Below, piece by piece: positions 19,216-28,850 of a DNA stretch of 39,141 bases. This DNA is from an uncultured bacterium (GTDB lineage: Bacteria; Patescibacteriota; Minisyncoccia; Phycocordibacterales; CAIZLB01): the NCBI GenBank assembly GCA_903848795.1, contig CAINHC010000013.1:1-39141 (forward strand), written 5' to 3'. Positions within the stretch are counted from its first letter, which is position 1; each line of letters opens with the position of its first letter. Below the pieces are notes generated by a model. It was not told the origin of the DNA and ran no database searches. It saw only the letters and a list, made by a program, of their open reading frames with translations. A program made the position numbers and the translations under genes.

Positions 19216-19255
19216 ATCTATATAATATATTGATTTTTATAAAAAACAAGAAACT

Positions 19256-19738
19256 ATGAAAATAAACCTAACAAAAAAACAATATGAGGCACTAGTCAAA
19301 GCTGTATATCTAGGCAATTGGATGGCTAACGCACACAGAACAGGACGACCTAATGATCCTCACAAAAAAGAATATAATGAAATTGCTGATTATATTTATT
19401 CTCTATCAACAGAGTTTGGTCTACCTGATAATTATGAATATGAAGTTGAATTTAGCGATGGACCATATGGGACATCAGAAGTTGAAGGACTTCATGAAGA
19501 ATATGATGAAGATAGTTTTTGGAGTGAAATACCAGAGAGACTTGGAACAAGGGACTTTTTAAAGAAATATTCTAAAAAAGAAAGAGAAAAAATGACTGAA
19601 GAGGAACACTTCATCAAAATGCAAGAATGTATTATTCCGTGGGAAGAAGAAATTGATGATAATGGTATTGATAGATTGGAAATAAAGGAAGATGGGATTA
19701 AGGTCGAGGGAGAGTTGTTGGATTTATTAAAGAAATAA
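19256..19738 (+). CDS. Hypothetical acidic protein
   Basis: 160 aa ORF co-directional in the RM island; no family recognised. Confidence 0.65.
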   Translation: MKINLTKKQYEALVKAVYLGNWMANAHRTGRPNDPHKKEYNEIADYIYSLSTEFGLPDNYEYEVEFSDGPYGTSEVEGLHEEYDEDSFWSEIPERLGTRDFLKKYSKKEREKMTEEEHFIKMQECIIPWEEEIDDNGIDRLEIKEDGIKVEGELLDLLKK

Positions 19739-19742
19739 ATAT

Positions 19743-20156
19743 ATGGATAAAAAATTAAGAAAATATATTATAGAGATATTGAGAACAAAATCGTCGGCTG
19801 TAGCGATATCCGATTTTGAAGAAATACTACTTAATGACTATGGTTGGACTAAAAAAGAGCGAAAAACACTCAAGGTTTTTAAAAAAGTTGATGCAAATAT
19901 TTTTCATATAATAAATGTTTTAGAAGGTGAACGTCTAATTAGTAAAGTAGATGTTCCTTATACTTCATTTTCTCTAGAAGATGGTATAAAAAAAGATATT
20001 GTTAAATGTATTGAATTAACAGCGGTAGGATATAAAGAATTTGACCCCTTTTATAAAAAGCTCTGGGGATTTCTTAATAATGATTTTGCAAAATTACTCA
20101 GTTTAGTTTCTTTATTATTAAGTATTGTTGCTACGCTGATAAGTATTTATAAATAA
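19743..20156 (+). CDS. Hypothetical protein with C-terminal transmembrane helix
   Basis: FLNNDFAKLLSLVSLLLSIVATLISIYK C-terminus; 4 bp after the preceding stop, 1 bp before hsdS. Confidence 0.65.
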   Translation: MDKKLRKYIIEILRTKSSAVAISDFEEILLNDYGWTKKERKTLKVFKKVDANIFHIINVLEGERLISKVDVPYTSFSLEDGIKKDIVKCIELTAVGYKEFDPFYKKLWGFLNNDFAKLLSLVSLLLSIVATLISIYK

Positions 20157-20157
20157 C

Positions 20158-21429
20158 ATGCAAAAATTAAAACTTACAAAAAGATACGAAAAATATCCTG
20201 AATATAAAGATTCTGGAGTTGAGTGGTTGGGGAAGATTCCAGAGGGATGGAAAATCAATAAGCTTAAAAGGCTTTTTGACTTTCAATCTGGAGATGGTTT
20301 TCCTGATAATTTACAGGGTGGTCAAAATGGAGATATCCCGTTCATGAAAGTAAGTGATATAAATGGTATAGATCGTTATATTACTACTTCAAATAACTAT
20401 GTTGATTTTAAAACTGTAAAAAAAGAATCATGGCATTTAATCCCAATAGGTTCTATTTTAATGCCTAAAATTGGTGCGGCTCTTGGAAAAAATCACAGAA
20501 AGGTTAATTTAGTGCCTGTTTGTATTGATAATAATATGCTTGCTGTAACACCTAAAAATATTGTTTCTGAATACGGTTTCTGGATTTGGAAAATGTTGAA
20601 TATGTCAGATTTTGAAAACATTTCATCTGTACCATCGGTAAATATTGAATTGTTGCGTAATTATATATGCTTAATACCAAGTGATAAAGATCAGGAAAAG
20701 ATGTCTTTTTATCTTGATAAAAAGACAGACTTAATTGATAAAATTATAGAGAAAAAACAAAAACAAATAGACAAACTAAAAGAAAAAAGAAACTCCGTAA
20801 TTAATACCTTGATTATTAATGCCGATGGTAAAATAGGAAAACTAAAAAATTACATATACTTAAACCCTTCAAAGAAAATAGTTTCAGTAAATAGTCCTGA
20901 AGATACAGTTTCCTTTGTTCCCATGGAAGCAATTTCTGAATTAGGCGAACTGCAGCTACAAGAGAGAAAATATAAAGATGTCAGTAGTGGATTTACATAC
21001 TTTCGAAATGGAGATGTTGTTCTAGCAAAAATTACTCCTTGTTATGAGAACGGTAAAGCGGGTGTAATGAAAAGTTTGAAAAATGGTTTTGGGTTTGGTA
21101 CTACAGAATTTATGGTTATGAGACCAAATAGCAGTATTCTTGCCGATTTTCTTTATTACGTAATATTCTCAGATAAATTCAGAAAGATGGGTGAGGTTGA
21201 AATGAGAGGAACTGCTGGACAAAAGCGAGTAACATCTTCGTTTGTGATGAACTATGAACTATCTATTCCTGATATTAAGACTCAAGAAAGGATTATCATG
21301 GAGTTGAATAAAAAAATGAAGATATTTGGTGTATCTATAGCTAAAGCTGAAAAATCAATCTCATATTTGAAGGAATTCAAAGAATCTCTAATTTTCAACG
21401 TAGTAACTGGCAAAATTAAAATTAATTAA
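20158..21429 (+). CDS. hsdS: Type I restriction-modification specificity subunit S
   Basis: YPEYKDSGVEWLGKIPEGWKINKLK and two TRD halves separated by KIIEKKQKQIDKLKEKRNSVI coiled coil. Confidence 0.95.
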   Translation: MQKLKLTKRYEKYPEYKDSGVEWLGKIPEGWKINKLKRLFDFQSGDGFPDNLQGGQNGDIPFMKVSDINGIDRYITTSNNYVDFKTVKKESWHLIPIGSILMPKIGAALGKNHRKVNLVPVCIDNNMLAVTPKNIVSEYGFWIWKMLNMSDFENISSVPSVNIELLRNYICLIPSDKDQEKMSFYLDKKTDLIDKIIEKKQKQIDKLKEKRNSVINTLIINADGKIGKLKNYIYLNPSKKIVSVNSPEDTVSFVPMEAISELGELQLQERKYKDVSSGFTYFRNGDVVLAKITPCYENGKAGVMKSLKNGFGFGTTEFMVMRPNSSILADFLYYVIFSDKFRKMGEVEMRGTAGQKRVTSSFVMNYELSIPDIKTQERIIMELNKKMKIFGVSIAKAEKSISYLKEFKESLIFNVVTGKIKIN

Positions 21430-21438
21430 ATATAAAGT

Positions 21439-22116
21439 ATGTCAAAAACAACACAAAAACAACCAAATGTATGTTTATCAGCAAGAACTGTTGGTGTTCT
21501 AAAACCAATATTCGATCCCGAACAAAAGGGATTCAAAGCCCCTGAAATTATTGTTTACGGTACAGGATTTTGGATTAAAAATAAAAAAGTATTTATTACA
21601 TGTGCACATGTCGTTCAGCATATTCTTGGTGCGCCAATTGAATTAGCTGGAATGCTCGTTGTCGGTGGTAATGGAGTTGAATACAAGAAGGCAACAATAG
21701 CCGCTATTGATTTTGCACATGATATTGCAGTATTAAGCATTGAAGCAGATGAAAATTATATAAACACCCAATCTATAAATGGACTTGAAATAAATGAAGA
21801 GGAGATTGAAGTAGGAGAAAAGGTCGGCTACGCAGGATTTCCTCTAGGTAATCAATTGCTAAACCAAAAGCACTCGCCGACATATGCAGAGGGGGTTATA
21901 GGTCAAGAAATTATAAGTGTTGACGGACCAAAATGGATTCAAATTTCTGGTCCAGTAGTTGGGGGCTATAGCGGCGGCCCAATTGTTTTAAAGGAAAATG
22001 GAAAAGTTATAGGTATGGTGTCAAATAGTCCGTCGAAAGAGGCTGGTGATGCTGGTATCTTTAAATCTGTTCATGGTAAGCATATAAAAAGTACAGTTGA
22101 ATTAATTGAATCGTAA
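21439..22116 (+). CDS. Trypsin-like serine protease within the type I RM operon
   Basis: GTGFWIKNKKVFITCAHVV (His), HDIAVLSIEA (Asp), GPVVGGYSGGPIV (Ser). Confidence 0.88.
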   Translation: MSKTTQKQPNVCLSARTVGVLKPIFDPEQKGFKAPEIIVYGTGFWIKNKKVFITCAHVVQHILGAPIELAGMLVVGGNGVEYKKATIAAIDFAHDIAVLSIEADENYINTQSINGLEINEEEIEVGEKVGYAGFPLGNQLLNQKHSPTYAEGVIGQEIISVDGPKWIQISGPVVGGYSGGPIVLKENGKVIGMVSNSPSKEAGDAGIFKSVHGKHIKSTVELIES

Positions 22117-22120
22117 AAAT

Positions 22121-25102
22121 ATGAAAACAAAAACCAACACAAAAGAATCTGGCTTCGAACAATTCATCACAGAATACCTTGTTAATATACACGGATATAT
22201 TCATCGTGATACAAGTAATTACCAAAAGATAGAAGCAATGGATTCCGAACTTACTTGGAAGTTCATTGAAAAAACCCAACCTGAGTCTGTAAAAAAGCTT
22301 GAAGAACAGTATGGAAGTGATTCCATAATGAGGTTTTTTGAAAGACTTAATGAAGAGGTAACATCGCGTGGTATTTTGAGCGTTTTGCGAGATGGAGTAA
22401 CTGATCGTGGTATCAGAATCCAACTCGCTCATTTCAAACCAGAAGGAGATAAGAACCCAGAAACCAAAGCGGATTACGAGGGCAATATTTTAAGTGTTAT
22501 TAGGCAAGTTAAATATAGTCTTTTAAATGAGAATTCAATCGACATGATTATTTTTGTAAACGGTTTACCTATCTTTACATTTGAACTTAAAAATCAATTT
22601 ACTGGTCAAAATGTCATAAATGCTGTTTCTCAATATAGAACTGATCGTGATCCACATGAAAAACTGCTATCTTTTAAAAGATGCTTAACCCATTTTGCTA
22701 TAGATACTGAGCAAGCTTATATGACAACTCGTTTGACTGGTCTTTCCACATACTTCCTGCCATTCAATAGGGGGAATAAGGGATCTTCTGGTAATCCTGA
22801 TGCATCAACTGGAAAGTATAAGACTTCATATTTGTGGGAAGATATTTTTGCCAAAGACAGCATTTTTGATTTAATTGGTAATTTTATACAAGAAACCACT
22901 GAGGAGAAAGAAGATAAAAATGGAAAAAAGAGAAAAGAAGAAAAACTTATTTTTCCTAGATATCATCAACTAGAAACAGTCAGAAAGATTGTCAAAGATA
23001 CACAAGAGAGTGGTTCTGGTAAGAATTACTTAATTAAACATAGTGCGGGATCAGGTAAAAGTAATACAATTGCATGGGTGGCTCACAGACTTGCAGAACT
23101 TCATGACAATTCTGGTAAAAATGTATTCGATGGAATTGTTGTTGTTACTGATAGAAAGGTGCTGGATAAGCAATTGTCAAATACAATCAAAAGTTTTAGC
23201 CATGTAACTGGTCTGGTAAAACATGTCGAATCATCAGCGGAACTTAAGGAAGGCCTTGAAACGGGTGTCAAGATATTAACAAGCACATTGCAGAAGTTCC
23301 CTGTAATTGTTGATGCAATGGAGAAAATTGAAGGTAGAAAATTTGCTATAATCATAGATGAAGCACACTCTTCACAGTCTGGTGAATCCGCCGCTGATCT
23401 TCGTCAAGTTTTGACACTAGATGAAGCTGAAAAGGAAACTGAAAAAGAAGAGAAATTATTTAAAACAGTTGAAGACCAGATAAATGAGCGAATTAAGGCA
23501 AGAAAAGTTTCAAGTCCAAACTTAAGCTTCTTTGCTTTCACCGCAACGCCAAAACAAAAAACGCTTGAACTTTTTGGTACAGAAGATCCATTGACTGGCA
23601 AGTTTATTCCATTTTCTCTGTATTCAATGAAGCAAGCTATTGAAGAAAAGTTTATACTTGATGTTTTGAAAAATTACACAACTTATGAGACATACTTTGG
23701 TCTTTTGAAGAAAATAGAAAACGATCCAGAGTTCGACAAGAAAAAAGCACAAAGATTAATCGTTGGTTATGTAGAAAGACACGAGCACGCAATAGACAAA
23801 AAGACGGCTATCATGGTTGAGCATTTTGAGGAAAAAATATCCACACTTATTGGTGGAAAATCTAAAGCGATGGTGGTAACCAAGTCTCGTCTTCACGCCG
23901 TGAGATACAAGATAGCTTTTGATAAATACTTAAAAGAAAAAGGTTATAATCATAAAACCTTGGTTGCATTTTCTGGTACAGTAAAGGATATTGATACAAA
24001 ACTTGAATATACGGAGGGGCAGATGAATGGAGTACCAGAGAATCAGACAGCGGAAGAGTTCAAAAAGGATGAATATAAATTCTTGATTGTTGCTGAGAAA
24101 TTCCAGACCGGATTTGATCAGCCGTTACTGTCCGTGATGTATGTTGACAAAAAGCTTAGCGGAGTAAATGCTGTTCAAACCCTGTCTCGTCTAAATAGAA
24201 CTACTTATGGTAAGGATGATACATTCGTTTTGGATTTTGTAAATAAAACAGAAGATTTAAAAGAGGCATTTCAACCTTACTACACAACCACAGTGCTTTC
24301 TGAAGCTACAGATCCAAATATCTTACATGATCTGGAGAGAGATATTAGAGGTTTTAAATTCTTTACTGATTTTGAGGTGAATGGATTTATCGATGAATAT
24401 TTCAATGGAGCAAAGCCTGATAAGTTAAACTACATTATAGACAGTGTAGTTTCTAGAATCGATCAAGAAAACTTGACGGAAGGTGAGGTGGAAAGCTTTA
24501 AGACAACAATTTTTGATTATCTCAAAAAATATGCCTTCGTATCACAAATTGCTACTTTTGAAGATCCACAGTTAGAGAGACTTTATATTTTCTTAAAATT
24601 CTTAATTAAGAAATTACCCAAGCGAGAAAATCCTTTACCTTATGAGGTTCTTGAGGCGATAGATATGGAGACATATAAGATAGAAAAAAGAGGTGAGACT
24701 GATGTAGTGCTTGAAAACATAGAAGGTGTTATTGATCCTATGGGAAGTGGAGATCATGGTGGTGGTCTAGAAGATGAGACAGATGCCTTATCTAGAATTA
24801 TTAAAGAAATTAATGAGAGATATGGTACAGAATTTTCCGATTCAGATAAAATAATTTTAAATAGTTTAAGTTCCAGATTGTTTAAAAATGAGACCTTGCA
24901 AGGATCAGTTCAAAACAACAGTAAGGATTCGGCTAAGTTGAAATTTGATGAATTATTTGAAAACGAACTTGTGGATATGTTGGATAATCATTTTAATCTA
25001 TATCAAAAGCTAGATAAAAGTCCAGAACTCAAGAAGTTTGTTCAAGAAAGGGTGTTTGAGTATCTGGTTAGAAAGATGGATAGTGATAGTAATAAAAAAT
25101 AA
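22121..25102 (+). CDS. hsdR: Type I restriction endonuclease subunit R; ATG at 22121 preferred over TTG at 22106
   Basis: IIFVNGLPIFTFELKNQ nuclease motif, HSAGSGKSNTIAWVAHRLAE, IIDEAHSSQSG, FFAFTATPKQKTLELFG, FQTGFDQPLLSVMYVDK. Confidence 0.95.
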   Translation: MKTKTNTKESGFEQFITEYLVNIHGYIHRDTSNYQKIEAMDSELTWKFIEKTQPESVKKLEEQYGSDSIMRFFERLNEEVTSRGILSVLRDGVTDRGIRIQLAHFKPEGDKNPETKADYEGNILSVIRQVKYSLLNENSIDMIIFVNGLPIFTFELKNQFTGQNVINAVSQYRTDRDPHEKLLSFKRCLTHFAIDTEQAYMTTRLTGLSTYFLPFNRGNKGSSGNPDASTGKYKTSYLWEDIFAKDSIFDLIGNFIQETTEEKEDKNGKKRKEEKLIFPRYHQLETVRKIVKDTQESGSGKNYLIKHSAGSGKSNTIAWVAHRLAELHDNSGKNVFDGIVVVTDRKVLDKQLSNTIKSFSHVTGLVKHVESSAELKEGLETGVKILTSTLQKFPVIVDAMEKIEGRKFAIIIDEAHSSQSGESAADLRQVLTLDEAEKETEKEEKLFKTVEDQINERIKARKVSSPNLSFFAFTATPKQKTLELFGTEDPLTGKFIPFSLYSMKQAIEEKFILDVLKNYTTYETYFGLLKKIENDPEFDKKKAQRLIVGYVERHEHAIDKKTAIMVEHFEEKISTLIGGKSKAMVVTKSRLHAVRYKIAFDKYLKEKGYNHKTLVAFSGTVKDIDTKLEYTEGQMNGVPENQTAEEFKKDEYKFLIVAEKFQTGFDQPLLSVMYVDKKLSGVNAVQTLSRLNRTTYGKDDTFVLDFVNKTEDLKEAFQPYYTTTVLSEATDPNILHDLERDIRGFKFFTDFEVNGFIDEYFNGAKPDKLNYIIDSVVSRIDQENLTEGEVESFKTTIFDYLKKYAFVSQIATFEDPQLERLYIFLKFLIKKLPKRENPLPYEVLEAIDMETYKIEKRGETDVVLENIEGVIDPMGSGDHGGGLEDETDALSRIIKEINERYGTEFSDSDKIILNSLSSRLFKNETLQGSVQNNSKDSAKLKFDELFENELVDMLDNHFNLYQKLDKSPELKKFVQERVFEYLVRKMDSDSNKK

Positions 25103-25108
25103 TAAAAT

Positions 25109-25993
25109 ATGCCAATATTTAAAATAGAAAAGAATAAAGCAAAGCAATTAGGTCTAAAAGATGATGGATTTGGGGATGAATTTTCTTTGAGAGATTTTTT
25201 TGCCGAAAATCAAAATCTTGATGAAATACTAGGTATTAGATTTTTAGAAAAAGAATATAAAATCCCCGGTTTTAGAATTGACACATTGGGAATAGATGAG
25301 GATAATACTCCAGTTATAATTGAGTATAAATGGAAGGAAAACAAAGAAGTTTTTGCACAGGGGTTAGCTTATTTAAATTGGCTTCGTGAAAATAAATCTC
25401 ATTTTGAATTGTTAGTTAAGAATAAATTAGGTAATGATGTAGAAGTTAACTGGGATCAACCTAGGGTTATTTTGATGGCGCGAGATTTTAGCTTCCATAT
25501 TAAATCTGCAGTTCAAACTGTAAGTAATGTTGAATTGAAAACATATGCTCTTTATGATGACAATATATTGCACATAGAAAATGAATATAGTCCATCTATA
25601 ATAAAATTCCATTCAAAGACAAAGAAGGTTGCTAAAGTATATAAACAATCTTATGGTTTGGAATATCATCTATCAAATACAACCCCTGATTTGCAATCAA
25701 AAATAAATGAATTGAGAGATAAAATATTGCAATTACCTGGTGTAGAAGAAATATTGGAATTAAAGACGGGGATGATTTATAGAACAACAAAAAGTTTTAC
25801 GCGATTTCAAATTCGTAAAAACTTTATTCAAATATTACTAAAAGACCCAAAATATAAGGAAGATAAAAAAGTTCTGATAAAGGACGTTTCTGCGAATAAG
25901 TGGGGATATAGAGGTTTAGTAAAGGTTGTTGCAGATACAGATATTGAGTATATTTTTAATTTAATTGAGGCTTCTTATAATTCTACCCTTTAA
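25109..25993 (+). CDS. DUF5655-type protein with PD-(D/E)XK (NucS/DUF91-like) nuclease core
   Basis: GFRIDTLGIDEDNTPVIIEYKWKEN active-site pattern; C-terminal DUF5655-like region. Confidence 0.75.
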   Translation: MPIFKIEKNKAKQLGLKDDGFGDEFSLRDFFAENQNLDEILGIRFLEKEYKIPGFRIDTLGIDEDNTPVIIEYKWKENKEVFAQGLAYLNWLRENKSHFELLVKNKLGNDVEVNWDQPRVILMARDFSFHIKSAVQTVSNVELKTYALYDDNILHIENEYSPSIIKFHSKTKKVAKVYKQSYGLEYHLSNTTPDLQSKINELRDKILQLPGVEEILELKTGMIYRTTKSFTRFQIRKNFIQILLKDPKYKEDKKVLIKDVSANKWGYRGLVKVVADTDIEYIFNLIEASYNSTL

Positions 25994-25996
25994 AAT

Positions 25997-26239
25997 ATGA
26001 TTAATAGACATAAAAAAAATACCAAAAATGATGAGGCTCCTGATCCTGAAAAATACAAGCAAATGATTCTCGCGTTTCTGCAACAAGGCGGACCGATGTC
26101 CATGGACAAACTCGCGTCGCTTCTTTATTTAGCTGATTTCAATGCATACTATAAGGATCTGAAAAGTATGAGTGGTATGCAGTATCGTAAAAGAAAAGAT
26201 GGAGCTGAAGCTACTTATCTTCTTCGAAAAGCCAAATAA
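25997..26239 (+). CDS. Short protein resembling the N-terminal part of a Panacea/SocA-like (DUF4065) domain
   Basis: MSMDKLASLLYLADFNAYYKDLKSMSGMQYRK; 3 bp downstream of the preceding gene. Confidence 0.5.
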   Translation: MINRHKKNTKNDEAPDPEKYKQMILAFLQQGGPMSMDKLASLLYLADFNAYYKDLKSMSGMQYRKRKDGAEATYLLRKAK

Positions 26240-26276
26240 TATTCTTATGTTTTGTAACAATTACTATATTTTATAA

Positions 26277-26969
26277 ATGCCCCACCCTTTCCAAAAACTT
26301 AAGAGAAAAATAAAAACTTTACAAAGAAAGTCATTAAAGGCTGTCGGCTTTTCGACCCGACGAGCCACAAGACCAATAAAAATCTCCCAAAAACAAATCA
26401 CGCTTTCTGGTTCCGGCCACGAACAAGAAATTGAATACACCCTCCGTCTAAACCCTAGATCCAAATCCATAAGACTTGCCATTCACGCGGGTGGGGAATT
26501 TATCGTGACAGCACCGCCTCGGGCGACGCAAATAATGATTGAGAGCTTGATTAAACTTAAAGCGAATTGGATATTGGATAAAATAAATCATTTTAGAAAT
26601 GTCGCAAAAAATTCTAAAATCCCAAGAAAATCTAAAGCAGAACAAAAGGCGGAATACGCTCGACTCAAAAATGATGCACTTAAAATCGCAACAGAGAAGG
26701 TTGCATATTGGAACACCTTTTACAATTTCAAATACAAAAATATTAGTATCAAAAATCAAAAAACTAGATGGGGGAGTTGCTCGAGGAATGGGAATCTAAA
26801 TTTTAATTACAAAATCGCGCTAATTAGCGATAAGCTCGCAGACTATCTTGTGGTCCATGAAATTTGTCACTTGGGCGAATTCAATCACTCAGCAGAATTC
26901 TGGGCGCTTGTCGCAAAAACAATTCCTGATTACGCGATTGTCAGAAGGGAATTGAAGGGGGTTAAATAG
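26277..26969 (+). CDS. YgjP-like (M48/DUF45) zinc metallopeptidase
   Basis: KTRWGSCSRNGNLNFNYKIAL ... LVVHEICHLGEFNHSAEFWALV (HExxH with downstream His). Confidence 0.92.
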   Translation: MPHPFQKLKRKIKTLQRKSLKAVGFSTRRATRPIKISQKQITLSGSGHEQEIEYTLRLNPRSKSIRLAIHAGGEFIVTAPPRATQIMIESLIKLKANWILDKINHFRNVAKNSKIPRKSKAEQKAEYARLKNDALKIATEKVAYWNTFYNFKYKNISIKNQKTRWGSCSRNGNLNFNYKIALISDKLADYLVVHEICHLGEFNHSAEFWALVAKTIPDYAIVRRELKGVK

Positions 26970-27004
26970 TTCAAATATAGATAAATTGAAAATCCCCCTG
27001 ATAT

Positions 27005-27442
27005 TTAATTGAACAATCTATCATACATCAGCATTCCATCTTCATCTGTGTATGAATAATTAAAGCCAGCCTTTTCGAGAATTTTTATAGAAGCTTTATT
27101 ATTATTTTCAACACCTGCTTCAATTTTTTTGCACAACATTAGTTCCGGCAAATTAAGCGCTTGATTGAGTACCTTGAAACCAAGACCTCTGTTTCGATAT
27201 TCAGGCGAAATATAAAATGCAACATATCCAATCTCTGGACTTTCAAATTCAAAATCAAAGAATCCGATATCTGCAATGCTATCATTCAATATCCAAAGGT
27301 GTCTTTTAGAAAAATCAATTAGATCAATAAAATCATCTGTCTTAGCATATGTTGGTAGAAACTCCATTCCAATTTTGTCATCATGAAGCCAGTTTTTAAT
27401 TTTCGGGGAATCTGTTTTTTGAAATTTGATGAAGTTAATCAT
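27005..27442 (-). CDS. GNAT family N-acetyltransferase
   Basis: EIGYVAFYISPEYRNRGLGFKVLNQAL acetyl-CoA binding motif; EAGVENNNKASIKILEKAGF. Confidence 0.9.
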   Translation of the reverse strand: MINFIKFQKTDSPKIKNWLHDDKIGMEFLPTYAKTDDFIDLIDFSKRHLWILNDSIADIGFFDFEFESPEIGYVAFYISPEYRNRGLGFKVLNQALNLPELMLCKKIEAGVENNNKASIKILEKAGFNYSYTDEDGMLMYDRLFN

Positions 27443-27508
27443 TTGCTCAATTATATCAATATTTCACAACCTTGAACACAAAACCACAGTTAATGCTATA
27501 ATTACTCC

Positions 27509-27907
27509 ATGAACAACACCTACAATTGGTACTCACAACTCATCAAACCGAAGTGGGCGCCACCAAGTTATCTTTTTGGTCCGGTTTGGACTGTGCTTTA
27601 CGTTTTAATTTTTGCCAGTTTTGGAACGGTTTTTTATAAGACCTTCACAAAACAAATACCATGGATCGTCGCTCTACCTTTTATCTTGAACCTGATTTTC
27701 AATTTTGCATTTACAACAATTCAATTTGGTTTGAAAAATAATCTACTCGCTGCGGTGGATATATTGCTTGTCCTTGGAACTCTAGTTTGGGCGATGTGGG
27801 CAATTTATCCTTATGTAAAATGGATTGCATATATTCAAACTCCATACTTGCTTTGGGTAGCATTCGCTACGGTCTTGCAACTTACTATGACTTATTTGAA
27901 TCGATAA
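27509..27907 (+). CDS. TspO/MBR family protein
   Basis: WYSQLIKPKWAPPSYLFGPVWTVLYVLI signature; five predicted TM segments. Confidence 0.92.
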   Translation: MNNTYNWYSQLIKPKWAPPSYLFGPVWTVLYVLIFASFGTVFYKTFTKQIPWIVALPFILNLIFNFAFTTIQFGLKNNLLAAVDILLVLGTLVWAMWAIYPYVKWIAYIQTPYLLWVAFATVLQLTMTYLNR

Positions 27908-27975
27908 TTCTAGTTGACCACTTCGACTTTTAAAACAGGCAATTTGAGATGTCTATATATAATACACTCTACTGT

Positions 27976-28015
27976 TTGACATCCTGACATGTATATAATA
28001 ATATATTGGCATGTC
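27976..28015 (+). promoter_or_regulatory. Promoter and palindromic operator candidate of the Panacea toxin-antitoxin operon
   Basis: TTGACA (27976-27981)-N17-TAATAT (27999-28004)-N6-ATG; GACATG (27986-27991)/CATGTC (28010-28015) inverted repeat. Confidence 0.65.
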
Positions 28016-28850
28016 TAATAAATATTTTTCATTTATTAAAAAACTGCGAATGGAGAAAGGTCTCTCTCAACTCGAGATTGCAAAGGAGTTGGGTATTTCT
28101 CGTTCCTCATACATTTCGTTCGAACAAGGTAAAAGAGAGTTGTTTATGAGCGAGGCGTTTAAGATTTCCAAAATATTTCAAATATCTTTGGAGGAAATAC
28201 AGGTGGGGAGGATTTTAACTCCAGAACTTGCGCCACAAATTGTATTAAAGAATAAAAGTGCATCCCTCAGAAAATACAAGACAGATTTTGGTAAAACAAA
28301 GGTATTTAAAGACGAACCATATTACCGTATTTCTGAGCCTCAAGAGTACGTTGAAAAATTCAAACAAATTTTGCTTTACATTTTGTCAAAAATTGGTGGA
28401 AAGCCAAATATCGGTCAGACAGTCTTGTATAAAATATTATATTTCATTGATTTTGATTATTATGAAAAGTATATGGAACAATTAATTGGTGCTAGATATA
28501 TTAAAAATACTCATGGTCCAACCCCTATTATATTTTCAAAAATAATTAAAGAACTAGAAAAAGCCGGCAAAATCGAAACAATAAAAAGCAAGTTTTATAA
28601 ATATGATCAGACAAAATATCTTATAAATCCAGATACTAAAATTGATCTCACTGGGCTATCCGCAAAAGATTTAGCACATATTGACTGGGAACTGAATCGT
28701 TTGTCAGACCTAACAGCTGTGCAAATTTCAGATTTATCGCATAAAGATACACCATGGTTGGCAGCAAAAGATAAGTCTATACTTGAATATGAATTTTCTT
28801 TTTATCGTCCAGATGAGATCTCTGTTTATATAGACAATGACCCGCTTTAA
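28011..28850 (+). CDS. HTH (Xre) plus Panacea-domain (DUF4065/SocA-like) antitoxin
   Basis: N-terminal KLRMEKGLSQLEIAKELGISRSSYISFEQGKRE HTH; QTVLYKILYFIDFDYYEKYMEQLIGARYIKNTHGPTP Panacea-like. Confidence 0.85.
   Translation: MSNKYFSFIKKLRMEKGLSQLEIAKELGISRSSYISFEQGKRELFMSEAFKISKIFQISLEEIQVGRILTPELAPQIVLKNKSASLRKYKTDFGKTKVFKDEPYYRISEPQEYVEKFKQILLYILSKIGGKPNIGQTVLYKILYFIDFDYYEKYMEQLIGARYIKNTHGPTPIIFSKIIKELEKAGKIETIKSKFYKYDQTKYLINPDTKIDLTGLSAKDLAHIDWELNRLSDLTAVQISDLSHKDTPWLAAKDKSILEYEFSFYRPDEISVYIDNDPL

Noticed and set aside
18929-19225. 98-aa + strand ORF overlapping the structured region
   Set aside because: Overlaps the end of the 158-aa ORF and coincides with the hairpin-rich segment; composition does not look protein-like, so it is treated as incidental.
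22106-22120. TTG start of hsdR overlapping the protease gene
   Set aside because: An ATG at 22121 gives a normal N-terminus right after the protease stop; the TTG start is less likely.
15295-26969. Transposon-borne origin of the RM island
   Set aside because: No transposase, integrase, tRNA attachment site or clear terminal repeats found at the borders.
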